Positions 25,445-35,058 are shown, numbered from the stretch's first letter. The stretch is 36,182 nucleotides of DNA from Bacillota bacterium (GCA_023388995.1 JAEWFD010000039.1:1-36182); one strand, 5' to 3'. A program made the numbers and translations. The notes: generated by a model from the letters alone, not told the origin.

Positions 25445-25477
25445 CCTTGACTTAACGTCAACTCTAAGGTTTAAAAT
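25445..25477 (+). promoter_or_regulatory. MerR-type promoter with 19-bp spacer and operator
   Basis: TTGACT (25447-25452) and TAAAAT (25472-25477) are separated by 19 bases, the hallmark of MerR-regulated promoters. The spacer carries an imperfect dyad, CTTGACTTAACGTCAACTC, followed by TAAGG, close to AdhR-type operators. It lies between the divergent merR-like and aldo/keto reductase genes. Confidence 0.8.
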
Positions 25478-25531
25478 GATCATAAAGCATTGCTTGCATT
25501 ACTGTCAAGCATGTACCAAGGAGGAAGAACT

Positions 25532-26383
25532 ATGAAGTCATTGATTGATACGTACAAGCTAGCCAACGGAGTTGAAATCCCTTGTATTGGGTTTGGAACT
25601 TGGCAGACACCGGATGGTGAAGTTGCTGTCTCATCTGTTCTTAGTGCAGTTGAAGCAGGATATCGCCATATTGATACTGCCCAAGCTTACCGCAATGAGG
25701 AAAGTGTTGGTATTGCAGTAAAACAAAGCGGAATCGATCGCAAAGAGCTGTTTATCACATCGAAATTGTCAACACGCGAACATGGCTATGAAAACACGCT
25801 GGCAGCGTTTGAGCGCACCTTGCAAAAGCTGGATACAGAGTATTTAGATTTATTTTTAATACACTGGCCAAATCCGATTGCATTCCGTGATCATTGGCAA
25901 GAGGCAAATGCCGGTACCTGGAAAGCGTTTGAAGAATTGTATCGGGCAAATCGTATCCGTGCGATTGGCATCAGCAATTTTCATCCCCACCATATAGAAG
26001 CTCTTTTGAAGACAGCGACAATTGCACCGATGGTGAATCAAATCAGACTATGCCCAGGTGATACCCAAGATGATGTTGTGGATTATTGCCGGTCAAAAAA
26101 CATGCTGCTGGAAGCATACAGCCCGCTGGGTGTAGGACAGATCTTTGAAGTTCCGGAAATGCAGGCACTGGCAAGCAAGTATGGCAAATCGATTGCGCAG
26201 ATCTGTATTCGCTGGAGCTTGCAAAGAGGATATCTGCCATTGCCGAAGTCGGTTACTCCAGCTCGCATCAAAGAGAATACAGAAGTATTTGATTTCAAAC
26301 TGGATGCTGCTGATGTGCAATTGATTGCTGATTTAAAAGGTTGTGTCGGATATTCTGCCGATCCTGATACCATTACTTGGTAA
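25532..26383 (+). CDS. Aldo/keto reductase
   Basis: A 283-residue AKR of the 2,5-diketogluconate reductase/YtbE type, reducing aldehydes with NAD(P)H in the cytoplasm. ATG 25532 follows AAGGAGGAAGAAC. The catalytic tetrad is present: Asp48, Tyr53, Lys78, His111. PLPKSVTPARIKEN near the C terminus is the NADPH-binding motif. It is first of a two-gene operon under a MerR-type promoter, suggesting detoxification of reactive carbonyls. Confidence 0.93.
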   Translation: MKSLIDTYKLANGVEIPCIGFGTWQTPDGEVAVSSVLSAVEAGYRHIDTAQAYRNEESVGIAVKQSGIDRKELFITSKLSTREHGYENTLAAFERTLQKLDTEYLDLFLIHWPNPIAFRDHWQEANAGTWKAFEELYRANRIRAIGISNFHPHHIEALLKTATIAPMVNQIRLCPGDTQDDVVDYCRSKNMLLEAYSPLGVGQIFEVPEMQALASKYGKSIAQICIRWSLQRGYLPLPKSVTPARIKENTEVFDFKLDAADVQLIADLKGCVGYSADPDTITW

Positions 26384-26407
26384 AAATAAGAAAAAGGAGG
26401 AAATACT

Positions 26408-27595
26408 ATGTTGAATTTTGATTTTTATGCACCAACTCGCATATTGTTCGGGAAAGATACCGAGCAGCAGATCGGAGTGCTTCTGAAACAACATGCAACG
26501 AAAGTACTGCTGCATTATGGGGGAGGAAGCATCAAGCGCAGCGGATTATATGATCGTATTGTCGCATCCTTGGAAGAAGCTGGCTTGGCGTTTGTGGAAC
26601 TAGGCGGGGTGAAACCCAACCCACGTTTGTCATTGGTTCGTGAAGGAATTGCTTTGTGTCAAAAAGAGCAAGTTGACTTGATTCTGGCAGTGGGGGGCGG
26701 CAGCGCGATTGATTCTGCGAAAGCGATTGCCATGGGTGTCTATTACGAGGGTGACCTCTGGGAGGTCTATGAACAAGGCAAGGAAATTGAAAAAGCGTTG
26801 CCAGTGGCTACTGTCCTTACGATTCCGGCTGCAGGAAGTGAATCGAGTGCAAGTACAGTGATTACGAATGAAGAGAAACAACTGAAATATGGGTATGGCA
26901 GTCCGCTGCTTCGTCCATTGCTGAGCGTGATGAATCCGGAATTGTTTGCTACACTGCCGAAAGAGCAGATTGCTTATGGTGTAGCCGATATGATGAGTCA
27001 TATCTTTGAACGGTATTTTACGAATACATTGCATACTGATTTGACAGACGGACTTTGTGAGACTGTGCTGAAGACAATCATGAAACATGCCCCTGTTGTA
27101 CTTGCCGATCCGCAAAACTATGATGCATGGTGCCAAGTTGGCTTTGGCGGTACAGTGGCGCATAATGGGTTACTTGGTATGGGACGCCAGCAGGACTGGG
27201 CATGCCATGGCATGGAGCATGAGTTAAGTGCTATTTATGATGTGGCACATGGTGCCGGTCTAGCTGTGCTGACTCCGGCATGGATGGAATATGTCTACCA
27301 AAGCAATATCCCGATGTTTGTGCAATTTGCTGTTAATATCATGGGTGTCGAAGGAAGCTACCGGGAACCTGAGGCAATCATTCAGGAGGGAATCCGCCGC
27401 TTGCGTGATTTCTTCCGGCGTATGGGCTTGCCTGCTACGTTAGATGATTTAGGAATTGATGAAACGCACTTGGAAGAAATGGCTAAGAAAGCAACGGGGG
27501 CTGCTTTTAAAGAGGAAGAACCATTAGGCGGGCTGCAAAAATTGTATTGGAATGATGTTTTAGAAATTTATAAGAAAGCACAATCTGCTTCATAA
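26408..27595 (+). CDS. Iron-containing alcohol dehydrogenase
   Basis: A 395-residue group III alcohol dehydrogenase resembling butanol dehydrogenases (YugJ/BdhA). The nucleotide-binding AVGGGSAIDSAKA is at 94-106. Metal ligands are Asp194 and His198 in DMMSHIFE and two histidines in the GMEHELSAIYDVAHGAGLAV region. It follows the aldo/keto reductase by 24 bases with AAAGGAGG, so both are probably switched on by the MerR regulator. Confidence 0.94.
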   Translation: MLNFDFYAPTRILFGKDTEQQIGVLLKQHATKVLLHYGGGSIKRSGLYDRIVASLEEAGLAFVELGGVKPNPRLSLVREGIALCQKEQVDLILAVGGGSAIDSAKAIAMGVYYEGDLWEVYEQGKEIEKALPVATVLTIPAAGSESSASTVITNEEKQLKYGYGSPLLRPLLSVMNPELFATLPKEQIAYGVADMMSHIFERYFTNTLHTDLTDGLCETVLKTIMKHAPVVLADPQNYDAWCQVGFGGTVAHNGLLGMGRQQDWACHGMEHELSAIYDVAHGAGLAVLTPAWMEYVYQSNIPMFVQFAVNIMGVEGSYREPEAIIQEGIRRLRDFFRRMGLPATLDDLGIDETHLEEMAKKATGAAFKEEEPLGGLQKLYWNDVLEIYKKAQSAS

Positions 27596-27624
27596 ACAAA
27601 AGATGCAATACCTATTCACAATTA

Positions 27625-27659
27625 AAAATATTTGGTCCTTCTTTGGCCAAATATTTTTT
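27625..27659. terminator. Bidirectional terminator
   Basis: AAAATATTTGG and CCAAATATTTT pair around a short loop, with T residues on the plus-strand side and T residues again when read on the minus strand. It separates the convergent alcohol dehydrogenase and chemoreceptor genes. Confidence 0.8.
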
Positions 27660-27672
27660 GCATATGGTTGTG

Positions 27673-29361
27673 CTAAGCCTCTGTCAGAATAGTATCTGTT
27701 ATTGGTGTTTCAGATACAAGATGGAAGCGCTGAATCAAGTTATGTAAAATTACCGCTTGCTGAACTAATTCTTCGCTCGTTGCAGCACTTTCTTCGCTGG
27801 TAGCAGAATTGGTTTGGATTACGGCATTGATTTGATGAATTGTTGATGTGACTTGCTGGATCGATTGCTCTTGAGTATAAGCACCTTTCTCAATTTCTTC
27901 CATAGATGACATCGTTTCCTTGGTTGCAATAAATACCGCATCCATATTAGCAGCTGTGTTTTGTGCGACTTTGACACCACGATTGACGGCAGACACGGCT
28001 TTTTGAATCAATTCGCTGGCAGTGGTTGCGGCTTCCGCACTCTTGTGTGCCAAATTTCGTACCTCATCCGCAACAACAGCAAATCCTTTTCCTGCAATAC
28101 CGGCTCGTGCTGCTTCGACGGCTGCGTTGAGGGCCAAAATATTGGTCTGGAATGCGATGTCATCAATAGAACGATTAATTTTCTCAATGGCTGTCGATGT
28201 CTGGTGAATTTCCTGCATCACCTGAATGAGATAATTCATTTGGGTGTTGGTATTCTCAAGCTTTTTTCTGACCTCACCGGATTTTTGGTCTGCTGATTGC
28301 GCCGTTTCCCGGCCGGCTGTAACCTGCACTTGTACCTGGTCCAGCATTGCGGTAAGGGTTTCAATTGCATTGGATTGGCGGACTGCTCCGCTCGCCAAAG
28401 TCTGTGAAGCATGGGTCATCTGGGTGGCACCAACTTCTACTTCAGCACTGGAGGCATAAATTTGCCGAAGGAGCTGATCCAAATTTACAATCATCACGGA
28501 AAAGCTTTCTTTGATGGTCGCAAAATCACCTGGATATGCTTGAGTCAATGCGATGTTAAGATCGCCGTTTGCCAATAATGCAAAGTTTACTGCAATATCG
28601 CTCAATACAGCATCCCAAGTTGTGAGAACATGATTGATTGTCTCTATTACATCATAAAACTCATCTTGAGAGTGATATGCCAGCCGCGACTTAAAATCGC
28701 CTGCATGAATCTGGACAAATACTTCTTTTATTTTCTGAATCGGTTTTCGGATTGCCCGGCTTGTCGTTAAGCCGATTGGTATCACAATACACATCGCAAG
28801 AACAAAGAAGATGGTCATGCTGATAAGAAGGTGATTGATTGTTTCACTAAGCTGCAAAGATTTGTCTGCTACCATGTCATCGGTTATTTGCTCAAGCTTG
28901 GATACATATGACTCGATGGCTTGCAATTGACCATCTGTATTTGTCATGAGGAAATATTGTGCTTTCGTATCCGTGCTTTGCAAGGCATGGATCAGAGAAT
29001 TTGTGGTAGCGAGCCATTCTTCAACTGCTGCCGTATAGGAAGAAAATGTGCTGTTACCTTCATAGCGCAGCCGCAATTCATCGAAGGCTGCGGAGATTGC
29101 TTTCTGATTGGTAAAAACAATGTTTTCATCGGCTTCGGTCCATCCGAATTGAATCATCCGGCTGACATATCTTTGAACGGTCAGCACTTGCACTTTCGTG
29201 TCGATGACCATTTCCTTCGTTTCATTTAATTCTTTAACAAAGTGATCAAATTCATTGTTGATAAAACGAAATCCGAATATTCCGATACCGACGCTTCCCA
29301 AAAGCAAAACCAGCGGCACGATGACCAGAATTCGAAGACGATTTCGAATCGTTGCTTTCAT
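27673..29361 (-). CDS. Methyl-accepting chemotaxis protein
   Basis: A 562-residue chemoreceptor. Two membrane spans (about 10-34 and 178-202) flank a small extracellular four-helix-bundle sensor. A HAMP domain follows (about 205-255), then the signalling domain with the highly conserved tip around AFQTNILALNAAVEAAR. AAAGGAGAG precedes the ATG, and a TATAAT on the minus strand (29389-29394) is a likely -10. No other chemotaxis genes are in the window, so partners lie elsewhere. The ligand cannot be told. Confidence 0.93.
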   Translation of the reverse strand: MKATIRNRLRILVIVPLVLLLGSVGIGIFGFRFINNEFDHFVKELNETKEMVIDTKVQVLTVQRYVSRMIQFGWTEADENIVFTNQKAISAAFDELRLRYEGNSTFSSYTAAVEEWLATTNSLIHALQSTDTKAQYFLMTNTDGQLQAIESYVSKLEQITDDMVADKSLQLSETINHLLISMTIFFVLAMCIVIPIGLTTSRAIRKPIQKIKEVFVQIHAGDFKSRLAYHSQDEFYDVIETINHVLTTWDAVLSDIAVNFALLANGDLNIALTQAYPGDFATIKESFSVMIVNLDQLLRQIYASSAEVEVGATQMTHASQTLASGAVRQSNAIETLTAMLDQVQVQVTAGRETAQSADQKSGEVRKKLENTNTQMNYLIQVMQEIHQTSTAIEKINRSIDDIAFQTNILALNAAVEAARAGIAGKGFAVVADEVRNLAHKSAEAATTASELIQKAVSAVNRGVKVAQNTAANMDAVFIATKETMSSMEEIEKGAYTQEQSIQQVTSTIHQINAVIQTNSATSEESAATSEELVQQAVILHNLIQRFHLVSETPITDTILTEA

Positions 29362-29576
29362 TGTATCTCTCCTTTATCATCCATGGCGATTATATCATGG
29401 TAAAATGCAAAAAAAGGGCAGTTGGAAGATTATTACAGAAGTATTACCTTGGCTTTACAATCCATGAAAAAAGCGAACATACAGCAGGATTGAAGAATGA
29501 TTGGAAGACATCAAAAGATGAAAGAAAGATAGTCTTACGTTTGAATTGTAATATTTTTATTTTTTTAACAAGATAG

Positions 29577-29605
29577 TTGACAATTACAAGGCTGTACAGT
29601 AGAAT
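29577..29605 (+). promoter_or_regulatory. Promoter of the beta-glucoside operon
   Basis: TTGACA (29577-29582) and TAGAAT (29600-29605) are 17 bases apart. The start would fall a few bases before the antiterminator hairpin. Confidence 0.8.
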
Positions 29606-29619
29606 GAAAATAAATTAAA

Positions 29620-29652
29620 GGTTTGTTACTCAAAATTCTTTGAGGCTTGTCC
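29620..29652 (+). promoter_or_regulatory. RAT antiterminator site for LicT/BglG
   Basis: GGTTTGTTACTC and GAGGCTTGTCC match the two halves of the ribonucleic antiterminator bound by LicT/BglG proteins (compare GGATTGTTACTG ... CAGGCAAGACC). It overlaps the left arm of the following terminator, so binding by the LicT encoded downstream would block termination. Confidence 0.85.
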
Positions 29653-29706
29653 TGAAACATATGCATGTTATGCGAATGTTTTGGCTTGCTTTGGAGAATT
29701 TTTTTT
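29632..29706 (+). terminator. Riboswitch-like terminator alternative to the RAT
   Basis: AAAATTCTTTGAGGC (29632-29646) pairs along all 15 positions (several G-T) with GCTTTGGAGAATTTT (29688-29702) and runs into T residues. It lies 18 bases before the EIIA start and is mutually exclusive with the RAT hairpin. Confidence 0.85.
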
Positions 29707-29723
29707 GTAAGGAGAAACAAACT

Positions 29724-30188
29724 ATGCTGAATTTTTTGAAAAAAAATATAGATTTATATGCACCGGTTGTCGGCAAAGCAGTGAAACTTGAAGATGTCCC
29801 TGATAAAATGTTTGCTGAAAAACTGTTAGGAGATGGTATTGCATTTGTATTTGATACAGATGTAATATATGCACCCTGTGACGGTGAAATCATAATGATT
29901 GCTGCAACAAAGCATGCATTAGGCATACGTGCAGCGAATCATGCAGAGATCATGATTCATATTGGCTTGGAAACGGTTAATTTTAATGGGGAGGGGTTTA
30001 CTCCTCTTGTAAAAGATGGAGATAAGGTAAAAAGAGGACAAGGTCTGATAAAGATTGATCGCGCATTCTTTGAAGAACATAACGCAAACTTAATAACACC
30101 TATGGTTGTTACTACAAAAGAATATGACTTGAAGTTACAAGAAGTTTCTGAGGTTGATTGCAGTAGTTTAGTAATCAGAATTCGCTAA
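29724..30188 (+). CDS. PTS glucose-family EIIA
   Basis: A 154-residue EIIA(Glc/Crr) protein. ATG 29724 follows AAGGAGAAAC; the longer upstream frame covers the terminator and is not used. His79 in IMIHIGLETV is the phosphorylated residue and His64 in TKHALGI its catalytic partner. It would feed phosphate to the EIIBC two genes later, which lacks its own EIIA domain. Confidence 0.92.
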   Translation: MLNFLKKNIDLYAPVVGKAVKLEDVPDKMFAEKLLGDGIAFVFDTDVIYAPCDGEIIMIAATKHALGIRAANHAEIMIHIGLETVNFNGEGFTPLVKDGDKVKRGQGLIKIDRAFFEEHNANLITPMVVTTKEYDLKLQEVSEVDCSSLVIRIR

Positions 30189-30206
30189 CAGAAAGGATAT
30201 GGCTGC

Positions 30207-31037
30207 ATGAAGGTAATTAAGAACATCAACAACAATGTATCTCTTTGTGTGGACAACATTGGAAGAGAAGTAATCGCATTTGGCAAAGGAATCGGATTTA
30301 TTAAGCCTCCTTATGAAGTGCCATTAAGTCAAATCGAACGTACGTTTTATAACATTACTACTGCCGATTCTGAAATTATTAAAAAAATTCCGGTATCTAT
30401 TATTAACGCATCCATGCGTATTGTGGATTCAGCAGAGAAAAACTTGAATGTAACCTTAATGTCTTCTGCAACATTGGCATTGGCAGATCATATAGACTTC
30501 GCAATACAAAGATTAAATAAAGCGATTATGCTTGATGTAGCACTTCAAGAAGATATTAAGCAGCTTTATCCTGATGCAATGAATGAGGCATATAAAGCTT
30601 TGGCAATTATCGAAGAAGAAACGGGAGTTAAACTAGATCGCAATGAGGCTGGAACAATTGCACTTCATTTTATCAACAATCAAATAGAGGGCAAGAAAAA
30701 CAATCAGATTATTAGTAAAAGCATGATAGAAAAAAGTATCTGTATTATCGAAAAAGAATTTAACATTTCAATTAACAAAGAAAGCTTCAATTATTCGCGC
30801 TTTGCGACTCATGTTGATTATTTGCTGCGAAGAACATTGAATAACAGTCAAATTGAAAGTGAGAATATCAATATGTTTGAATCACTAAAGAAACAGTATC
30901 CAATTACATACAATTGTGCGCTTAGCATCGGCGATCTATTTAAAAAGAAATTAGATATTGAGTTAAATGATGAAGAAAAGTTGTACTTGATTCTTCATAT
31001 AAATCGCTTGTGTTCAAGAGAAATAGCTGCAAATTAA
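30207..31037 (+). CDS. licT: LicT/BglG-family transcriptional antiterminator
   Basis: A 276-residue RNA-binding antiterminator. An N-terminal CAT domain (about 1-55) binds the RAT, then two PRDs carry the phosphorylated histidines: His95 (LADHIDFA) and His154 in PRD1, His202 and His264 in PRD2. EII-dependent phosphorylation of PRD1 would inactivate it without substrate, and HPr phosphorylation of PRD2 would stimulate it. It acts on the RAT at 29620, so it autoregulates its operon. Confidence 0.95.
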   Translation: MKVIKNINNNVSLCVDNIGREVIAFGKGIGFIKPPYEVPLSQIERTFYNITTADSEIIKKIPVSIINASMRIVDSAEKNLNVTLMSSATLALADHIDFAIQRLNKAIMLDVALQEDIKQLYPDAMNEAYKALAIIEEETGVKLDRNEAGTIALHFINNQIEGKKNNQIISKSMIEKSICIIEKEFNISINKESFNYSRFATHVDYLLRRTLNNSQIESENINMFESLKKQYPITYNCALSIGDLFKKKLDIELNDEEKLYLILHINRLCSREIAAN

Positions 31038-31102
31038 GGGAATAGGGCGTATTAGGTGGCCAATATTACGCTTTCCAATAAGAATCTATAGGAGGAACAT
31101 AG

Positions 31103-32497
31103 ATGAAAAAGAATTATGAAATTCTTGCAAAACAAATTCTTGAAAGCGTTGGCAGCAGCGACAACATCGTGAATGTACTGCATTGCTATACGCGTTTAAG
31201 AATTAATTTTAAAGACAGCAGCCTTGTGAATTTGAAGGCTTTAGAAAAACTTGATGTGATCGGAGTGCAATTTGTAGGGGAACAGCTGCAAATAATCATC
31301 GGCAATGATGTGAAAGAGTTATACGATGAATTCGTCAAAGTGTCGGGTGCAAAAGGGGAGAATGTCATTCACGAAAAACTGGATGCAAATCTTCCAAAGA
31401 AGAAATATACGATTCAAGGTATATTGGAGGCAGTTGTTGACGGTATTGTAAGTTGTATGGTCCCTATTTTGCCGATGTTGATTGCTTCCGGTATTATTAA
31501 GGCAATCATCTTGCTGGCGCAGCAATCAGGTTTAGTGGGTGCTGATTCACCATCCATGACAATCTTGTCACTTGTTGCTGATGCCGCGTTCTACTTCATG
31601 CCTGTACTGATCGGTGTTTTTGCTGCTAAAAAGTTTGGGGCAAATATCGCGCTCGGCGGAATGCTTGGTGCTGCATTAATTCATCCAGCCTTTGTTTCGC
31701 TGGTTGGTGAAGGTGCAAAACTTAGTATCTTCGGTTTGCCGATCTACGCAACAGGTTACAGCAGTTCGGTAGTCCCAATTATATTGTCGGTTTGGGTGAT
31801 GAGTTATGTGGAAAAATTTATCTCTAAGTATTCACCGAAGTCAGTTCGCGCTTTGATTGAACCTGTTTTAACAATATTGATTATGACTCCGCTAACGTTT
31901 GTTTTACTGGCACCGTTAGGAGCAATATTCTCCATTGCATTTGCGAATGTATTGTCATGGTTCTATGCAACATTTGGTGTGATTGCAGTTGCTGTATTCA
32001 GTGCGATTATTCCGTGGGTCGTTATGTTTGGGATGCACGTTGGAACAATTCCTATTTCGATTTCATCCATTGCAGCAACTGGTATGGATAAACTGCTTAT
32101 GCCGGCATTCCTGATTTCCAATTTTACACAAGGCGCTGCTTGCTTAGCGGTGGGGATAAAAGCCAGAAATGCAGATGTAAAATCTCTTGCTTTCTCCAGT
32201 GCATTCTCTAATATTGTTCCGGGCATCTCAGAACCGGGTATGTATGGGATTACGTTGAGATACAAAACACCAATGTGGGGTGCAATGTTTGGAGCAGCAG
32301 TTGGAGGTTTGTATTTTGGACTAACAGGTGTTGGTGCATTTGCATTCTTGCCACCAAATATCTTTGCTTTAGCAGGATACGCTGGATCAGGAGCGCATGC
32401 AGCTAATTTACTGAATACGGTTATCGGAATTGCAGTTGGAATGATTGCTGCTTTTATTGCAACTATGTTTTTATACAAACCAAGCAGTGAACAATAG
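31103..32497 (+). CDS. PTS beta-glucoside-type EIIBC
   Basis: A 464-residue membrane permease of the glucose-superfamily PTS. The EIIB domain holds Cys28 in VLHCYTRLRINF; EIIC fills most of the rest, with about ten membrane spans. There is no C-terminal EIIA domain, which is supplied by the separate gene upstream. AGGAGG precedes the ATG. The following 6-phospho-beta-glucosidase marks aryl- or cello-type beta-glucosides as likely substrates. Confidence 0.93.
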   Translation: MKKNYEILAKQILESVGSSDNIVNVLHCYTRLRINFKDSSLVNLKALEKLDVIGVQFVGEQLQIIIGNDVKELYDEFVKVSGAKGENVIHEKLDANLPKKKYTIQGILEAVVDGIVSCMVPILPMLIASGIIKAIILLAQQSGLVGADSPSMTILSLVADAAFYFMPVLIGVFAAKKFGANIALGGMLGAALIHPAFVSLVGEGAKLSIFGLPIYATGYSSSVVPIILSVWVMSYVEKFISKYSPKSVRALIEPVLTILIMTPLTFVLLAPLGAIFSIAFANVLSWFYATFGVIAVAVFSAIIPWVVMFGMHVGTIPISISSIAATGMDKLLMPAFLISNFTQGAACLAVGIKARNADVKSLAFSSAFSNIVPGISEPGMYGITLRYKTPMWGAMFGAAVGGLYFGLTGVGAFAFLPPNIFALAGYAGSGAHAANLLNTVIGIAVGMIAAFIATMFLYKPSSEQ

Positions 32498-32509
32498 GAG
32501 GAATACAAA

Positions 32510-33958
32510 ATGACAGCGTTTCAAAAAGGATTTTTATGGGGAGGAGCAACATCTTCCTCTCAATTAGAAGGAGGATACAACGAAGGAGGCCGTGGGTTAT
32601 CACACATGGATTATATTCGTCGTGTCGAGAAGTCTGATCGGGAAAAAGTCTTTCCAATCAATGTCACCGCAGAAATGTTTGAAGATCATAAAAAGCATGA
32701 ACATGAATATAACTTTGCATTTCGAAGAGGGAATGACTTCTATCACAACTATAAAGAAGATATTGCATTGTTGGGTGAAATGGGATTTAAAACATTCAGG
32801 ATGAGTATTGCATGGAGCCGCTTATTCCCTACAGGACTAGAAGAAAAGCCTTGTGAAGAAGGGGTTCAATTTTATCACAATGTATTTAAAGAGTGTCATA
32901 AATACGGCATTGAACCTCTTGTAACAATGATTCATTATGATATTCCTGTTCATCTTACGGAAACGATCAATGGCTGGGAAAGCCCCAAGACGATCGCGTA
33001 TTTCACGCATTATACAAAGTTCATCATTGATGAGTATAAGGATGAGGTGAACTACTGGATTACATTTAATGAGATCAACATGATCATGAATTCTTCCTAT
33101 TTGGGTGGCGGAATGTTTGTGGAGAAATCTGCTAGACCAAAGGAAACATGTATTCATCAGGCACTGCATCATCAACTCATTGCCAGTGCATTGACGGTTA
33201 AATATTTGCATGAGACGGCTCCGCATTGCCGTGTTGGAAATATGATCGCCCGGTTGCAAAATTATCCATATACGTGTAACTCTGCAGATGTTTTGGCTAC
33301 ACAGCAACAAAATCAATTTAACTACTTCCCGACGGATGTACAAGTAAAAGGATACTATCCAGCTTCGATTTTAAATTACTATCGGAAGCATGATATTACG
33401 ATTGAATGGTATCCCAATTATGAAGAAATTTTGAAAGAAGGTACCGTTGATTTTGCGTCAATTAGCTATTATCATACTGCATGCATCAGTGCAGATCCCC
33501 AAAAAGCGGAACCTGTTGGTGCATTTATCCGTAATTTAGAGAATCCTTACAATAAGACCACTGACTGGGGTTGGGGAATTGATCCAACAGGGTTGCGGAT
33601 CACTTTAAACGACATGAATGACCGTTATGGTATTCCTGTCTTCATTGTGGAAAATGGATTGGCCGCACATGATCAATTAACGGAAACCTTTGAAATTCAT
33701 GATCCATATCGGATTGAATATTTGCGTGCACATATAGAGGCAATCAAAGATGCTATCGGAGATGGCTGCAATGTAATGGGTTATACTTCCTGGGGATGTA
33801 TTGATTTAGTCAGCTGCGGTGATTGTCAGATGACGAAACGTTATGGATTCATCTATGTTGATGCTGATGATGAAGGAAACGGAACGTATAAGCGGTATCG
33901 CAAAGATAGCTTCTATTGGTATAAAAAAGTAATAGAAACCAACGGAACAATATTATAA
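32510..33958 (+). CDS. 6-phospho-beta-glucosidase (GH1)
   Basis: A 482-residue family 1 glycoside hydrolase, which splits the phosphorylated beta-glucosides delivered by the PTS. The acid/base Glu188 lies in TFNEIN and the nucleophile Glu381 in IVENGLAAHD. It starts AFQKGFLWGGATSSSQLEGG, typical of the family. AGGAGG precedes the ATG, and its TAA overlaps the ATG of the SDR. Confidence 0.95.
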   Translation: MTAFQKGFLWGGATSSSQLEGGYNEGGRGLSHMDYIRRVEKSDREKVFPINVTAEMFEDHKKHEHEYNFAFRRGNDFYHNYKEDIALLGEMGFKTFRMSIAWSRLFPTGLEEKPCEEGVQFYHNVFKECHKYGIEPLVTMIHYDIPVHLTETINGWESPKTIAYFTHYTKFIIDEYKDEVNYWITFNEINMIMNSSYLGGGMFVEKSARPKETCIHQALHHQLIASALTVKYLHETAPHCRVGNMIARLQNYPYTCNSADVLATQQQNQFNYFPTDVQVKGYYPASILNYYRKHDITIEWYPNYEEILKEGTVDFASISYYHTACISADPQKAEPVGAFIRNLENPYNKTTDWGWGIDPTGLRITLNDMNDRYGIPVFIVENGLAAHDQLTETFEIHDPYRIEYLRAHIEAIKDAIGDGCNVMGYTSWGCIDLVSCGDCQMTKRYGFIYVDADDEGNGTYKRYRKDSFYWYKKVIETNGTIL

Positions 33959-34698
33959 TGAATGGCGTTTCAGGAAAGGTTGTACTAATTACAGGTGCTT
34001 CTTCGGGAATTGGTGAAGCATGTGCTCGAATGTTGGGGAAAATGGGAGCAATTGTTATACTGACAAGCAGAAATGAACAAAAACTCCGAAAGATTGCGGA
34101 AACCATGAGAAATGAAGGGGTGCGAGCAGACTATTACTCGTTGGATGTCACCGTTTTACCTGATTTTCAAGAAGTGATTAACAGGGTTATTCAAACATAT
34201 GAGCGGATTGATGTATTAATCAATAATGCCGGAATTATGCAGCTTTCTGCGATTCGCGAGTTAAAAGTGGATGAATGGTATCAAATGATTGATGTAAATC
34301 TAAAAGGGGTATTACATGGAACAGCTTCTGTTTTGCCGGTGATGCGCAATCAGAAAAAGGGAATGATTATAAATATGATTTCAACTGCTGCATATCGCGT
34401 TATGCCTAATTCATCTGTATATTCTGCAACTAAATTTGCCATTAAAGCATTTAGCGAAGGGCTTCGAAAAGAAGAAGCAAATAATGGAATAAGAGTTTGT
34501 CTGCTTGCTCCTGGTCCTGTCAAAACAGAATTATTAAATCATACAACATCAGATGCAATACGGGATTCCTTGGCAGAGTATGTTCAAGGTTATGGATTAG
34601 AACCGGAAGATATAGCAAATGCCATTGTTTATCAAATTGCAATTCCAGACAGTGTTTCAATTGATGAATTGATTATCTCACCGAGTCATAAAATGTAA
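33958..34698 (+). CDS. Short-chain dehydrogenase/reductase
   Basis: A 246-residue classical SDR. The cofactor loop TGASSGIG is at 13-20, NNAG at 89-92 and the catalytic Ser142, Tyr155 and Lys159 (YSATK) are present. Arginine at the end of the second strand (TSRNE) favours NADP(H). Its start overlaps the stop of the glucosidase by one base, so it is the last gene of the operon. A role with an oxidised or modified sugar aglycone is inference. Confidence 0.92.
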   Translation: MNGVSGKVVLITGASSGIGEACARMLGKMGAIVILTSRNEQKLRKIAETMRNEGVRADYYSLDVTVLPDFQEVINRVIQTYERIDVLINNAGIMQLSAIRELKVDEWYQMIDVNLKGVLHGTASVLPVMRNQKKGMIINMISTAAYRVMPNSSVYSATKFAIKAFSEGLRKEEANNGIRVCLLAPGPVKTELLNHTTSDAIRDSLAEYVQGYGLEPEDIANAIVYQIAIPDSVSIDELIISPSHKM

Positions 34699-34729
34699 GT
34701 ACTTCATAGTTGACCACGAGATTATTTAC

Positions 34730-34762
34730 AAAAAGAGGTCTGCGATCATGCAGTCCTTTTTT
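34730..34762 (+). terminator. Terminator of the beta-glucoside operon
   Basis: GGTCTGC and GCAGTCC pair with one mismatch around GATCAT, flanked by A residues on the left and six T residues on the right. Confidence 0.75.
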
Positions 34763-35015
34763 GGGATATTGAACTTTCTGTTTCATTCATCAAGACTGAA
34801 CATTGGTAGTTATGATCATATCATGATTAAACTTAAAAAAAGCGAGTCAGAAAAGTGTTAGAGAAGAATTAGCTTGTGTTTACAAGTAGAGAGAAACTAT
34901 AAATAGGCTTCTCTATCTAAACATAAGATCGCATGATTGAAGAGCCAGCTGCTATTTAATTGAGCTAATGATAATGAAAAAATGTAATAAAAATTCATGT
35001 ACTACATCATATCAA

Positions 35016-35058
35016 AAAGTAGATAAGATAAAACGAAATCGTTTTTCTCATCTACTTT
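35016..35058 (-). terminator. Long hairpin terminator of the collagen-like gene
   Basis: Arms 35016-35036 and 35039-35058 form an almost perfect 20-bp stem with a two-base loop and one bulge. Read on the minus strand it is followed by TTTTT. It lies about 100 bases after the stop codon of the minus-strand gene. Confidence 0.75.
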
